The notes below the pieces were generated by a model, which was not told where the DNA came from, searched no databases, and worked only from the letters and a program-made list of their open reading frames with translations. This document shows, piece after piece, positions 50,563 through 62,338 of a stretch of 64,000 nucleotides of DNA. The number at the start of each line of letters is the position of its first letter. Positions within the stretch are counted from its first letter, which is position 1. This DNA is from Rotaria socialis (Eukaryota; Rotifera; Eurotatoria; Philodinida; Philodinidae). The position numbers and the translations under genes were made by a program. Where the stretch lies: NCBI GenBank assembly GCA_905331475.1, contig CAJNYU010001570.1:434001-498000 (forward strand), in the 5' to 3' direction.

Positions 50563-53500
50563 TGTGCTTTTGATATCGATATTTATGTATATAAGTGTGT
50601 CAGTGATAAAATAAAAATCTATTTTATCAAAATAAAAATGAATGAAAGTGCGTGGAAGTAATATATGTCGAGCTTTTATACTACTGGGTATTGATGTGTA
50701 CTGCACTTTAGTTTTTTTCTTCGCCTCTTTCTCTTTCTTCAGTAGGAGAAGAGCCAAACAGAAGAGAAGAAAAATTAAGAAGGAGGAAAAAGCAAGAACA
50801 AGAGCATAGAAAAAAATCTTGATTCATTTAGAGGATGCATGTTTTGGAAAGAGAAGAAAGAAAAACCTAGGAACACGAACGGAATAAACTACGTAATAAT
50901 TAGTGCACTCATGAAATGAAAGATTCTAGAATATTGTTCGCCTTTTTATTCAACAAAGAAAAGAAAAAGAAAAAATATAGAAAGAAAGACGAGCAGTTTA
51001 CTGGGGAAAACAAAATCCTCATGACCCCCCATCAGCCGACTGTAATTTTTTTTGTTGATACTCTTATTTTGTTTGGATTGGGTAACAACACTGCTGACGT
51101 GTCACGATGACAACTGCTGATTCAGTCAGCAACGAGAATAAACCTATAGAAACAAAAAAAAGCTTACATCATTGCCTGACAGCACTAAAAACATGCGTGT
51201 ACTTGTCGATTGCATAACAGTAGTTTATTTTTATCTATCATTGAATAAATAATACAAATAGAAAAACAGAACTATAGAAAAAATATATGAAACAATTGAA
51301 ATATTTCCTAATCAAACTATTAAGTAAATACCTAAATAACTTTCGTCTAGGCAAGGCTATTTTTTCGACGATAAAAGCATTTTGGCTACTACAAAGCAAG
51401 GCGTTTAAAACAATACTTAAAAACTTTTACAACACAATGTTTCTATGAGAAATGTTTCATTATGTTTCTATGAACTTTCTCTGTTTAACATCGGCAACAA
51501 GAAATAAGAAAAGTCCTTCCTAGTAACGAGACCATTACGCCCCTAACGTACGAATGACGTAGAACTAAGGGGTTATATAATCCTGAAATCTACTGTTGTA
51601 ATATTCAGAAATAAAAATTCTCATGGGATATAGTGGCTTAATTCATTGGCATAGATTTCATTTATTTAGTTATTAGTCATGCAAACCCCATTTGGCACAT
51701 ATCACTCGTTTTATTATTATTTTTTGCTATGTTTATTTCATTTATATAAAATGTGTGACACATTTTATTATATCGTATTTGGCATACTGCCAAAAAAGAG
51801 ATTTTTAGATAACAAATCCCAATCTGTTCAAATATTTTCATATTGATTTTAACGATGCCGTTATCTCTTTTCATTGATGGTTTGACATGAGAAAAGCACA
51901 GTCCTCTCACAAAAATGACTTTGACAGAACAGTATCGCCGTAGCACGTAAAATGTTTTATTTGTTCTTCTTATTTTTTCAGAGCATGGTCTAACGCCTAC
52001 GAATGCGTCTCGAAACAGTACGTCAACGAAATCACAGATGTGATCAAGATTCAAGAGCAGAAAGAAAAGCAAAGGTTTCAATGGTAAATCACGTTATTAG
52101 AAAAACATTTATACTCTCTAATAACACAGTAGAATAAAAATTAGAATATGCTTATAGATAAATATCTCGAATATTATTTTGTCCTTGAACAACATCTTTC
52201 TTAGTCATGATTCTTTTTTTGTTCGATTTTCTTTGTCTACAATTCACAAATATAGAAAAAAATATTCTGACACATAAGCCATATTTGAAGGCACGCCTAT
52301 GTTCTTGGCATTACACAAAATAGAATATATATATATATAAACGGTAACGCAAGATGATTAATCACTACTGAGAAGCAAAATGTCTGAGTGCTTTGTTGTT
52401 GAATATTCATATAATGCAAACTTTCGTACTATTGATCTGGTAAGAAATTAGTCATCTTATGTGTACATACCCCTTGACTCAAGAGACGAAAAATAGCGCC
52501 AAGTACTAATTCAATAAAAAATTAGTGATCGATCGGAAGTAAAGAAGAAGAAAAAAGGAAGAGATCTTTTCAAAAGAAAAAAAAAACACTGTCGACGTTT
52601 TCTTCTTCCGCTATTTTCAGAAATAGTTCTTCTCAGCGTGCATAAAAAATAAATCTTTTTTCTTTGCACAAAAGCCCTATTCATATACATTAATGTCGCA
52701 TGTAAAATTTTTGAATAAATTTGTCATTCTGCATTTATGATTTCATTTCTCAAAAATATTCATTAGATGAGTTGTTACTTTTTCAAGTCGTCATAATTAC
52801 TTATTACTTATTTTAAAAAGATTGTTATCGAAGAAAAATGTATCTTGATGGTTCATACTCCTTAATTTACTGCTTCATTGGATATAACTACATAATTAGT
52901 TTCTATACACAAAGAGAATAATCTAGGCATTATCATAACGAGGTACCAATGTATTAACGTCCTCTGATGTGTGTGACATTTTTCTTCGGAAGTACATTAA
53001 ATTGAATTTACATCCAAAAGAAGAAACAGAACTTCGATGCGAAGCAATGAATTTCAATAAAAATGAGTTAAAATTTCTAAAATGCATTAGAAAAACATTC
53101 AGATTAAATTCAAATCAGGATTATTGTTTTGCTTTCTCTCTATCGGACAATTAGTCTTCCGAACAGTCAACTGTTTGAAGTCGAAATTGAAGTTATTACC
53201 ATAGAGTAGAAATTCATTAGTAAGCATGACTATTTTTCTAATAAAAAAAAAAAATGTTGATTGATCGTTGAATTGCTAATTATTTTGTCTCCATATTTAA
53301 AAGCATATTATTTGTCCATATGGTTTCGAGACTGTCGCGATGAATCGAATAAACTTTTGATATACATATAGATCAAGTAAAAGAACAAAATTCAACTTGT
53401 GAAGTACTACACGAAATGCTATACTTTGCACGGCATTAATAATCGATTAGGAATTTGTCGAAACTATTGGAGATAAGAGCAATAATTAAACAAGTTTAGG

Positions 53501-55021
53501 CTTATTTGATAAGCAATCTTTATGGCGAATATAATATTTTGAGTAGATTAATATCAATTTAAATGAGAATGTAAATAAGTACGTTGACTAGAATATTTAT
53601 TTTAAAACTCATTAGGCGAAATAACATAAGTTTGGATGTCATGATCTTCGAAGTTAGGGTTTATTATAACTTAGATACAATAATCTAAAACAGGACATGA
53701 GATATTAAGAGAAAGAATGGAGCGATACCACCGGCTATAATAGACACACGTAGTTGTTGCCAGATCGGAAAGAATGCACATGAAAACATGAATGTTCAAA
53801 TATAGCATCAAGAATCGAGAGTCTATCAGTTGGTTGCAGCGGCACCACTAGAGAAAGTCACTTGCTACTGAAGATCGAAAAACAAACTAAAATGATGCTT
53901 AAAATCCCGAAAAATATTAATGAACTATATCCGTAACAACGATTGCTTAATTTTCTAGTGGTAGTATAGTATCAATAGAAGCAAGTAACGAGTTATCTGA
54001 CACTTACGTATATTGATGAAGAGCATTTCACTAACTATTTGGGTTACGTTAGAGAAATTTCAGTAGATTCTATTTAGCAATGAGTCATTTCCGATTAAGA
54101 AAACTACATTTAATCACGATAATACTTTCTCTATTATTAAAAAATAGCAGAAAAGAAAAATGTAATTACCAAAATCAATTAAACAGTCATATATACGATT
54201 TGTGAAGAAGAGACTTAATTGCTTTGTTCAGACACCGGAATAATATTTTATTTGTTTTCTTCTGTCTAAGTAACGTTAACGGAGAATAGTTTGTGCATAG
54301 TCAAAATACTGAAATTTAAAATAAGATGAATTTTACTAGATAAGTAATATTTAATATAACCGTGATGAGCATATTTTTTAGATTTTCTCGAACAAAGACG
54401 TAATCTTAAGCTTCTTTTGATTAAGATAATATCATACTAATGGGAAGTTATTTATATAATTTAATAGATAAATCAAAAAGAAGCTTGCCTAGTTTACATA
54501 CATAAAACATTCTTCTAGTTCTATGCAAACAAACATTAAGAATTTATCGTGATCATGGTACTTGAAAAATATTTTCTAATTGAGTTCGTTTGAAGTCAAA
54601 ACACTGTACTTCGTTGCACTCATTAAATCGGACTGATGCTGAGGTAACCGTAACCATGAGTGCAATTTGTATAGGTAATAATTACGGCAAAAATCTAGAT
54701 ACCTTTTTAGCGAACGGATGTCATCCATAAGGTGGATACTAAGTCAACATGGGCCATATTGACATTGGAATCGTATTCATTTATAATGACCTTTTTAAAT
54801 TGCTGACGTGCTATTGTTGTGTCTATAGAAAAAAAAAGTTTGTAAAACCTAAACGCTGTGGGTTAACTTTTGAATAATCATTCGTTTGGTACATGATCTA
54901 TTGTTAGAAACCTACAAAAACAACTACTTTTGTATTCAAGACATTTATCGGAATTGTGTTAATATTGTTAAAATCTCGCCTAGATAGAAAGCAGTTTAGA
55001 AATTGCAGGCTTCTAATTCTA
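50563..55021. other. Intergenic, 4.5 kb
   Basis: Upstream of the TOB-like gene; the proximal part should contain its promoter and 5' UTR. A small palindrome (aaaatgtg-tgaca-cacatttt type) lies around 51744-51768, and a short (AT)n near 52327-52340. No coding exon, RNA gene or element with clear ends was seen. The longest open frame (51677-52081, minus) has no recognisable domain. Confidence 0.45.
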
Positions 55022-56170
55022 ACGGGTGCGCCAGGATAAATGTCCCTCTCAATTTTTTGGCTATAACTTTTTTTCTTTGTGCCCTATAGAGCTGATTGTT
55101 TTTCCAAAAGATGCACCGTGAAATTCTCTACAAAAAACAGTAATCAAACATGTTCCTAAAGAAAGTTAAGGGAAAAACTTAAACGAAGATTATCCAACAC
55201 ATAAAAAGTACCCAAATTTCAAAGCTAACGAGTGTCCCATCAACAGTCGGAGTTTGTACTTCTTGTTTTCATCATCTAGTAAGTTTATTTTAAAAAGACA
55301 GTATATCAGAAGATGCAGCGTGAAAAGCTCTACATGTTACATTAAAAACCTTATGCACTCTTTCTTTCAAAGTGAGAAAAACTTTGTCCGACCAATTTTA
55401 GATGCTGCGAAAAGATCATTTATTGGTCTCACGGAACGTTGCTTATTTTAAATAACAATCGTGCATATACATAAAATAAATTGTTGTTTGTAAATTGTAG
55501 AGCTTTTCACGCTGCATCTTTTGNTGAGAAAAACTTTGTCCGACCAATTTTAGATGCTGCGAAAAGATCATTTATTGGTCTCACGGAACGTTGCTTATTT
55601 TAAATAACAATCGTGCATATACGTAAAATAAATTGTTGTTTGTAAATTGTAGAGTTTTTCACGCTGCATCTTTTGGTATATTTTCTTTCCTTTTAATAAA
55701 ACATATTAGGTAATAAAAAGGTGAAATAACAAAAAAACGAATTCGTAGTGTATCAAAAAATGATCTTCTTCGTAGTCTTGAAAATTAGTCGCATAGAATT
55801 TCTTTTATTTTGATAACAAAGGTTACATATATTAAATAAGATTTTTAATGTAACATGTAGAGCTTTTCACGCTGTATCTTCTCATATACCATCCTTTTAA
55901 AATAAACTTAATAGATGATGAACAAAAAAGATACAAACCTCCACCATGCATTATGAAACACTCGTTAGCTTTGAAATTTGGGTACTTTTTATGTGTTGAA
56001 TAATCTTCGTATAATTTTTTCCCTCAACTTTCTTCAGGAATGCATTTGATCACTGTTTTGCAGAGAATTTCACGGTGCATCTTTTGGAAAAACAATCAGC
56101 TCTATAGGGCACAAAGAAAAAAAAGTTATAGCTAAAACATTGAGAGGGAAATTTATCCTGGCGCACCCGT
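55022..56170. mobile_element. Long foldback element with TA duplication, abutting a broken Tc1 transposase
   Basis: Ends ACGGGTGCGCCAGG and CCTGGCGCACCCGT, each flanked by TA (55020-55021 and 56171-56172), as for Tc1/mariner-mobilised elements. The inverted arms run roughly 55022-55345 and 55845-56170 (about 330 bp each) with scattered mismatches. The inner part of each arm has agcgtgaaaagctctacatg or its complement. The centre holds a 151 bp tandem duplication (55373-55675). No transposase inside. Confidence 0.82.
55373..55675. repeat. 151 bp tandem duplication with an N at the junction
   Basis: Copies 55373-55523 and 55525-55675 differ at only about two positions (cataTAC-A/G and agagC/Ttttt). 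The single N is at 55524, exactly between them. This may be a scaffold join rather than a real duplication. Confidence 0.85.
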
Positions 56171-56172
56171 TA

Positions 56173-56972
56173 TAAGGACTAGCGTTATCTTGTTGATACA
56201 AAATGGATGTTTTAGCTGACGTATAAGGACTAGCGTTATCTTGTTCATACAAAATTTTACTCGATTGTTCAAATGAAAATTTTTCAAACGCTGTGGGTAA
56301 GTTGTTTTCTAGTACCTCTATATATTTATCTGAATTTAAACGCCCGTTGAAAAAAACTAACGGCCCCAAGTCATTGTATGTAATATAAGACCAAATCCCA
56401 AGGCCACCACCTCGATGTACCTGGGGTTGAAATCGTTCTTGACGCTTTAAATCGTTCCGAAATCTACCTATATAGATTCTGTTGTTCCGATTTACTATTT
56501 CGAAGTTAGCTTCGTCGGAAAATATAACGTTAGACCAATCGGTTTCGGTCCAGGTCAAATGTTTATAACACCAAAAGAGTCAATAACGTCTTTGCTAATG
56601 CGTTATTTGAGGTTTTCTTGGTGCGACGTTCGAAAACAAACCGAATTCATGTAGGATACGGCTCACTGTTTGACGACTGATATTTAAGTTCAAACTTGTT
56701 TGAGCATATCGAACGAGATCATTCAATGAAAGAGTATCGTCCCGAAGTTGTTGAAGTTTAATGACCCGTTTTTGACGACGTGTTACTTTGGAACGACGTC
56801 CCGCTCCAAGTTTTGTAGATCTGGTATGAAGCTTGTTGAACTTGCGAATGGTTTGACGCGCGCAATGATGAGAAACATTTAATTTCCTTGAAATTTCATG
56901 TTGGGACATACAAGTATCGCGTAAAAGTATGATTCCCTTCTTCGTATCAATACTAAAAGCCTTTCTTCCCAT
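56173..56972 (-). pseudogene. Decayed Tc1/mariner-like transposase
   Basis: Minus strand. The N-terminal part (56972-56595) encodes a paired-type helix-turn-helix region, MGRKAFSIDTKKGIILLRDT, then SQHEISRKLNVSHHCARQTI and ISRQTVSRILHEFGL. It ends at a stop; the same frame resumes after a second stop with DLTW-type sequence. The catalytic part (56558 downwards) has DWSNVIFSDEANFEI (first Asp) and YEQDNASPY (second Asp). The region with the third acidic residue is missing: the frame runs straight into the foldback element. The QDNASPY segment is present twice through a ~51 bp tandem duplication. With two stops, a deletion near 56560-56600 and no C-terminus, it cannot be active. Confidence 0.9.
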
Positions 56973-57291
56973 TCTTTTTCTTACAAACTGTAATGTACTT
57001 GATAGACGACCAATATATAATAAACAAACTAACTTCGAACATATCCGAACAAAAGAGAAAAATAATAAAGTAGGAAAGGGGGTCTATAATTATGGCACAG
57101 CATCTTTTTCTTTCTATCCATTTTTACACGTGTCGAAGAGAAGAGAAAAAGCAGTAATCACATATTAATACATCATGCATATGCATGTGTTGAATGAACG
57201 TATCAACTCAATAACTAGGCTCATGTGTAAGACAGAAACCTATTGTTTCTGTATTGAGTATAGGGGGTCTATAATTTTGGTACGCCCTGTA
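56973..57291. repeat. Tc1-like terminal region with IR/DR-style repeated motif
   Basis: 5' end of the Tc1-like element. The outer motif at 57261-57291 (gggggtctataattttgg, then tacgccctgta) recurs as gggggtctataattatgg at about 57078-57096, some 185 bp inward. Two spaced transposase sites per end is the IR/DR design known in some Tc1 elements. The matching opposite end was not found, so the element is truncated. Confidence 0.65.
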
Positions 57292-57360
57292 CCACTCAGT
57301 AGAGCGAAGAGAGCGGAAGAAGTGGCCATTCTTGACCTTTCGGAATGAAGGTGTTGAAAG

Positions 57361-57856
57361 TAGGGGTGGGCCATTAACATTAATTTAATATTAATGTTAA
57401 TGTTTCTCATTAACCATTAATATTAATGTTTCTTATTAACCATTAATATTAATGTTTCTCATTAACCATTAATATTAATGTTTAATGTTGTCTGAGAAAA
57501 ACATTAACATTAATATTAATGATTAATGAAAATATAATCCCTAATATTAACGAAAACATTAACATTAATATTAATGATTAATGAAAATATAATCCCTAAT
57601 ATTAACGAAAACATTACTATTCATACTAATGCTGAATGTTTCCGTTAACCGTTAATATCATTCAAGAACCTTGACATTAATATTAATGATTAATGAAAAC
57701 ATTAATTTTAAAATTAATGTTAATGTTTTTCATTAATCATATATATTAATGAATTAAGTTTTTCTCAGAAAACATAAACCATTAAGATTAATGGCTAATG
57801 GAAGTCATTAATTATTGTCATTAATTAAGTTCCGCTAAAAAAAATGTCCCACCCCT
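57361..57856. mobile_element. hAT-like MITE, 496 bp, with internal ATTAATGTT array
   Basis: Ends TAGGGGTGGGCCAT and ATGTCCCACCCCTA (one mismatch). The flanks are GTTGAAAG (57353-57360) and GTTGCAAG (57857-57864), an 8 bp duplication with one difference. The interior is almost wholly iterations of ATTAATGTT/AACATTAAT in both orientations, including a ~60 bp unit repeated near 57500-57610. No coding capacity. Confidence 0.82.
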
Positions 57857-59524
57857 AGTTGCAAGTCCAACTTTCTCCTGCTCAAGATGCTGAACTGAAA
57901 TTTCTAGATGAACTTAGCAGAAAGACACAGCGAGTGTGTTTGTTTTGCTTTTTGAAATTCTACAAATAAATAGTTTGCTGATAGTTTAGAAAGATGATTT
58001 CTACGATAAAGAGTTGAGCGAGTCCCCAAACGAGCGTTACTTATATCATAGTTATCATTAAAATATTTCAAAACATAATAGATATATATCAATATATCGA
58101 ATCATATTCTTTCAAAGTTAAAATTGATCTAAAGCACCTAACTATAGAAGTTCTGATGTAAACTGTTTGTTTAAAAGATGATGAATTATCCAATATAGGA
58201 AATGCTGGTAGCATTCAATCATTTTCAGGTAGCCCCCGCCCCTCTCAGAATAGAAAGCCACCAAAAAAGGAACGATTTATTGAATCATAATAGAAACCCA
58301 CGGCTTCGAAATCGAGGGGGGGGGATAGTAACTATTTCATCAACGAAAGTATATTTAATTAATTTTTAGAGAAAATCTATGATAATAAATTAGCTAAGAA
58401 TAAGAAAGACCCTCGATCCTTTTTCGTGTGTCTAGAATTTCCTCTTGTTCCATTTAGTAAAAAATTTTTGTCTAAGCCATCTTTTATGAATAATATTTAT
58501 AGCTGTATCGTCTTCATACTTTATATCTGCTACTATTCTCGATAGATATATTCAATAACCTCCAAATGTTAAAACTTTAATTTTTGTTTTTTATATTATG
58601 CGTCAAAACATTATGAAACTCATTCTATTAAAAAAATAAAATTCTCTATTGAGCCAGTATCTATGTAAGCGATCCATAATATATGAGTTCCATATTTTAT
58701 TCCCAACGGAGCTGGGCTGAAAAACTTTTCGTCTTGATGTTGCTCTGATAAAAATTAGATAAAACCCAATCATTGCTTAGTCTTTCTATCTCTATCAAGT
58801 AGAGCCAGTGGCATGATGATAACAGACAAATGGTATGTGCTTTATCATTGATGAAGTAAAGTAGGCCAAATTCACGTAGATACACTAGGTCATCACATGT
58901 ATTGTAATAATATTTATGTACATTAATGAACATCGGCATGGTTGTTTTGTGCAATGATGTGCGTCGACGCGTTGAATCATTTTCTAACCAGCATGATATT
59001 AAGGTTTTGCATCTTCTAGTTCATCATCTCAGCCAATTTAAGTGTCAAATGATTCAAGACGCAGAATATCGTCATTTTCCTTTCAAGATATTGCCCATGA
59101 AAAAGCTTTTCAAAAAATTGTGCATTTGAACACGTTCTTTTTTCAACATGATTTTGCTAGAACATTTGCGTGTTTCATAAATAAAAACGCAAAAAGCAAA
59201 TCTAGTACACGCTCTGTAAATTCCGTTTTTCCTGAGTCGAAACACGTTGCCCTTTTCGTTGAACGCGTTTAAATCATTGAGTATATTTTACGATGTGACG
59301 ATGAATAGATTCAAACTTTGAACATTTTAGTTGATTTACTTGATAGAGTTGCGCCATATTTACCGTTAATATTATAGTAATTACACGTCTATACTAAGTG
59401 ACTACAAGAAGGAATTTTGTATTTTAATTGGCGCTTTCCGCACGTTCAAGATACTTTCTCTGCTGTTTCTATATCAGTGATACTATATATCTACAGCTAA
59501 TTTCAATAGTTTCTAGGGAGCAGT

Positions 59525-59592
59525 CATCCTATTCCGCAACGTTGAACATTCTGGAATTGGTTCCGGAATGTTCAGCATTGCGGAAAAGGATG
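59525..59592 (+). ncRNA. Candidate pre-miRNA-like hairpin (or miniature palindromic repeat)
   Basis: Two 32-base arms, 59525-59556 and 59561-59592, around a TTGG loop. On the + strand they pair at 30 of 32 positions (28 Watson-Crick, 2 G-U) with two mismatches. Size and pairing suit a microRNA precursor. No known miRNA family was recognised, and a relic MITE would look similar. Confidence 0.4.
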
Positions 59593-61204
59593 TATTCTCT
59601 TTCTAGGTTTAGCTTTTTATTTTCATTTTCTTTTTAATGCCAATTTGCATTAATTTAAATATAAAATCAATCTAATTTTTGAGAAGTAACTTTCAAAAGA
59701 AATTTCAAAATAAAATATTTTAAAAATTATTATTTGGATACAATCAATTTTATAAATGTCAATTGCTCCCTCCCTAATATTTTCTCATAATCAATAATGA
59801 TAATTTTAATTCTTTTGTTTTCAACGATGTGAATCTTTTCATTTTTAGTATAATCTAGGTAGTTAGTGGCCTTTTTATTGGATCCATCACTAGATAAAAT
59901 ACTGACAAAAACTTCTAGATAGCATATCTGTATAAATATTTAAGCTGTCAGACGAGAAAAGAAGAACACTAAGCTATTATCTAAGCAAAGTATAATAAAA
60001 AAAAATAGTGCATGTTCATTCTTTTATAATATATTTTTGTATAAAAAGTGAATTTAGTATACAAATTAAATTTTAGTTCTAAAGATTAAAAATGGAAAAA
60101 CGCCTGAAAAACTAATATTCTTTTATTTGACCCTTTGAAGTAATTTGACAGAGGTACTTTTCGTCATTCATCATTCCACAAGAAACTGCTTTTTTGCGTA
60201 AAAAATGCGTTATTCAAAGAATGTTTTAACTCATCCAAAATAATGCGTTATCATGAGTTTTCTCAAATCGATTTTTTAAAACAAAAACGACTTTTGTTTT
60301 TCGAACGCGTTTTCAAATGAAAAACCGTCTTGAAAAATAAATCAACACAAAAAAGCGTTATTTTCTTAAAATTTTGCATTTCAACGCGAAAATAGCAGTT
60401 TTTTTAAACTTTGCATTGAAACGCATATTTTCTTGAATTTTGTTTTTCATGGGCGTTATATCATAAGAGTAAGAGTATTTTGGACATCGGCGAAAGATAC
60501 CACTTAGACAGCTGCATTTCAAACGAAAACATACCGATATATCTCTTGAGAAAATAAAAATTGCTAGTCTGAAGTTTTGCTTTGCATCAAATCATTCATT
60601 TAAACATTGAATAATAGCAAAATTATAAATAAATGTAGCTTGGTAAGAACAATTTAAGAAATACTTAGTTGAATTCTGAATACACTTATTATTTTTCGAA
60701 ATATATCGCTTCTCATGGCTCTGTAAGACGTATTTAAGCATAGATCAGAAAATTTCACCAAGCTTCTTTAATAATAAAGATTTGAATAGTGACAATCTCT
60801 ATAGAGAAGCTTTTTCAAAAAGAAATTGTTTATTACGAAAACCAGAGCACAAAAGAATAGCAGACGAATATTAATTCCTCTAAGACAAGCAGTTAGAAGC
60901 CAACATAAAGTTGCAATCATCGGAAAACAGTTTATTGCTACAGCTAAAAAGGAAGGTATAGTAGTATCACATTTCAAACTCAATTCCACCTGAGCTGTTA
61001 ACTTTCAGTCATAGAATGTCTTTTGAAAATATCCGTGGAAACTGAGAAAAGTAACAACTCAGGAGATATTCACACGACCATATATCACTATGCCAGATAA
61101 AATAATGTTGTTCAAAGATTTCATAAAACGTAGATTTACTTCATTTGAATAAGCATTAAGAATAGCTCCATTCCTGAAAAGAAATCACGAAATTATTGCT
61201 ACGC

Positions 61205-61267
61205 GAAAAAATTTCTAGTGAGTGTGAAAAAATTTCTAGTGAGTGTGAAAAAATTTCTAGTGAGTGC
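61205..61267. repeat. Three exact copies of a 21 bp unit
   Basis: Unit GAAAAAATTTCTAGTGAGTG plus one T, three tandem copies; the last base of the third copy is C. The next bases begin a fourth, diverged copy (gaaaaaatgttcg). Located 413 bp upstream of the small membrane-protein gene. Confidence 0.9.
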
Positions 61268-61679
61268 GAAAAAATGTTCGCCACTGAAATTATGCCGTTG
61301 TATAATTCTCTACTGTTACTAACCTATGTCTTCTAGTTAAACGGAATCCGTTTTGAAACGGCCATTTTTATTTGCATCTCTAATTTAAAAGGCTTCAACT
61401 TTTAATTGGAGTGGTAGAAAAATAAGAAGAACTACTGGCATGATAATTATTAAAACAACAACCTTGCTATTAACACAAGTCAATGATGGATTAATAAAAA
61501 TAGGAAGCACAATTAATGCAACAACAACAACTACTACTTTAATGATTACTGGCATCGTCATCCGGTTACTCAATAAATGTTTGAATCATTACCATCGGCA
61601 ATCTAAAGTATTGCGTATAAAATTCTTTGTCATTTTCAAAGATTGCATCGCTACACGAGCCTATTCAATACCATAAAAT

Positions 61680-62338
61680 ATGGACAATTTGCGTAGGGTA
61701 TGCCAGGAAGAACTTTCAAAGAATTAGTTATTTGTGGATTTACGTGACAAATAGGTTGAACACAAGAAGAGCCGTATTAGCTCCTCCCGCATTGAGCCAA
61801 TCTCTCCTGATGTTGTGTACACTAGTGGGACCAGAGTTTTTCCTGAGCAACGATCGGACTTGTTCAGTAGCGATCGGTGGGGAAGCTCATCTAGCCAAGT
61901 TCATGAAAATCGACATCACTTGAACAGAAGTGTAGCATTGAATCAGGGAGATTATTATACTCCAGCATTTCCTCTGAATCGACCATCATACAGGTAGGCC
62001 ATGATTGAAAATCTATCTTTCTTCAATGTAGTGTTCATATACAGCTCTATCAGAGCCGAAAGATCGCGAAAGGCTGCGTGTATTTGGACCTGTGGAATAT
62101 GCATAATATTGCTTCTTGTGGTCAGCATCGTTATTCCTCTTGTGCTTAGCATCATGGGTGTTTCAGCTGGAGGATCTACTGGTAGGTTTTTTTGAATTAC
62201 TGCAGTATCATATTGACAATAGTATAGGCAAATATTCACATTCACTGTTAAGCTGCGTCATGAAACCTGATAGCTCTATTGTATAATGTATTTACAGTAA
62301 AACCCTACGCAAGAACCGAAGCAAACGAGAAGCTTTGA
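61680..62338 (+). CDS. Small single-pass membrane protein, 144 aa, family unknown
   Basis: Four exons too small to stand out as open frames: 61680-61697, 61755-61993, 62045-62181 and 62298-62338. Introns are 57, 51 and 116 bp with GT-AG ends, and all phases agree. The protein begins MDNLRRVEHKKSRISSSRIE and has about 80 hydrophilic Ser/Arg-rich residues with SDRWGSSSSQVHENRHH and DYYTPAFPLNRPS. It then has SIRAERSRKAACIW and one membrane helix, ICIILLLVVSIVIPLVLSIM, and ends GVSAGGSTG plus a short polar tail, EANEKL. Basic residues before the helix predict a cytoplasmic N-terminus (type II, or tail-anchored-like). AATAAA occurs near 62400. I recognise no family. Correct phasing of four exons supports it, but expression data are absent. 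Confidence 0.6.

Larger units (their letters stand above)
57857..61679. other. Intergenic, 3.8 kb
   Basis: Non-coding as far as I can see. Contains the hairpin at 59525-59592 and a 21 bp triplication at 61205-61267. Around 60180-60450 there is a cluster of GCGTT/AACGC words separated by poly-A/T runs. A short hydrophobic minus-strand frame at 61385-61573 arises from T/A-rich codons and is not supported as a gene. Confidence 0.45.

Noticed and set aside
51677..52081. 134-codon minus-strand open frame
   Set aside because: No recognisable domain, composition unlike neighbouring genes, no supporting splice sites; probably chance.
58231..58328. C-rich and G-rich ends resembling short inverted repeats
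   Set aside because: The match is only homopolymer-like and no flanking duplication was found.
60180..60450. Cluster of GCGTT/AACGC words, possible MITE
   Set aside because: No convincing terminal inverted repeats or target duplication could be paired.
61385..61573. Hydrophobic minus-strand frame (runs of Val and Ile)
   Set aside because: Arises from AAC/AAT-type repeats on the other strand; no adjoining exons in phase.
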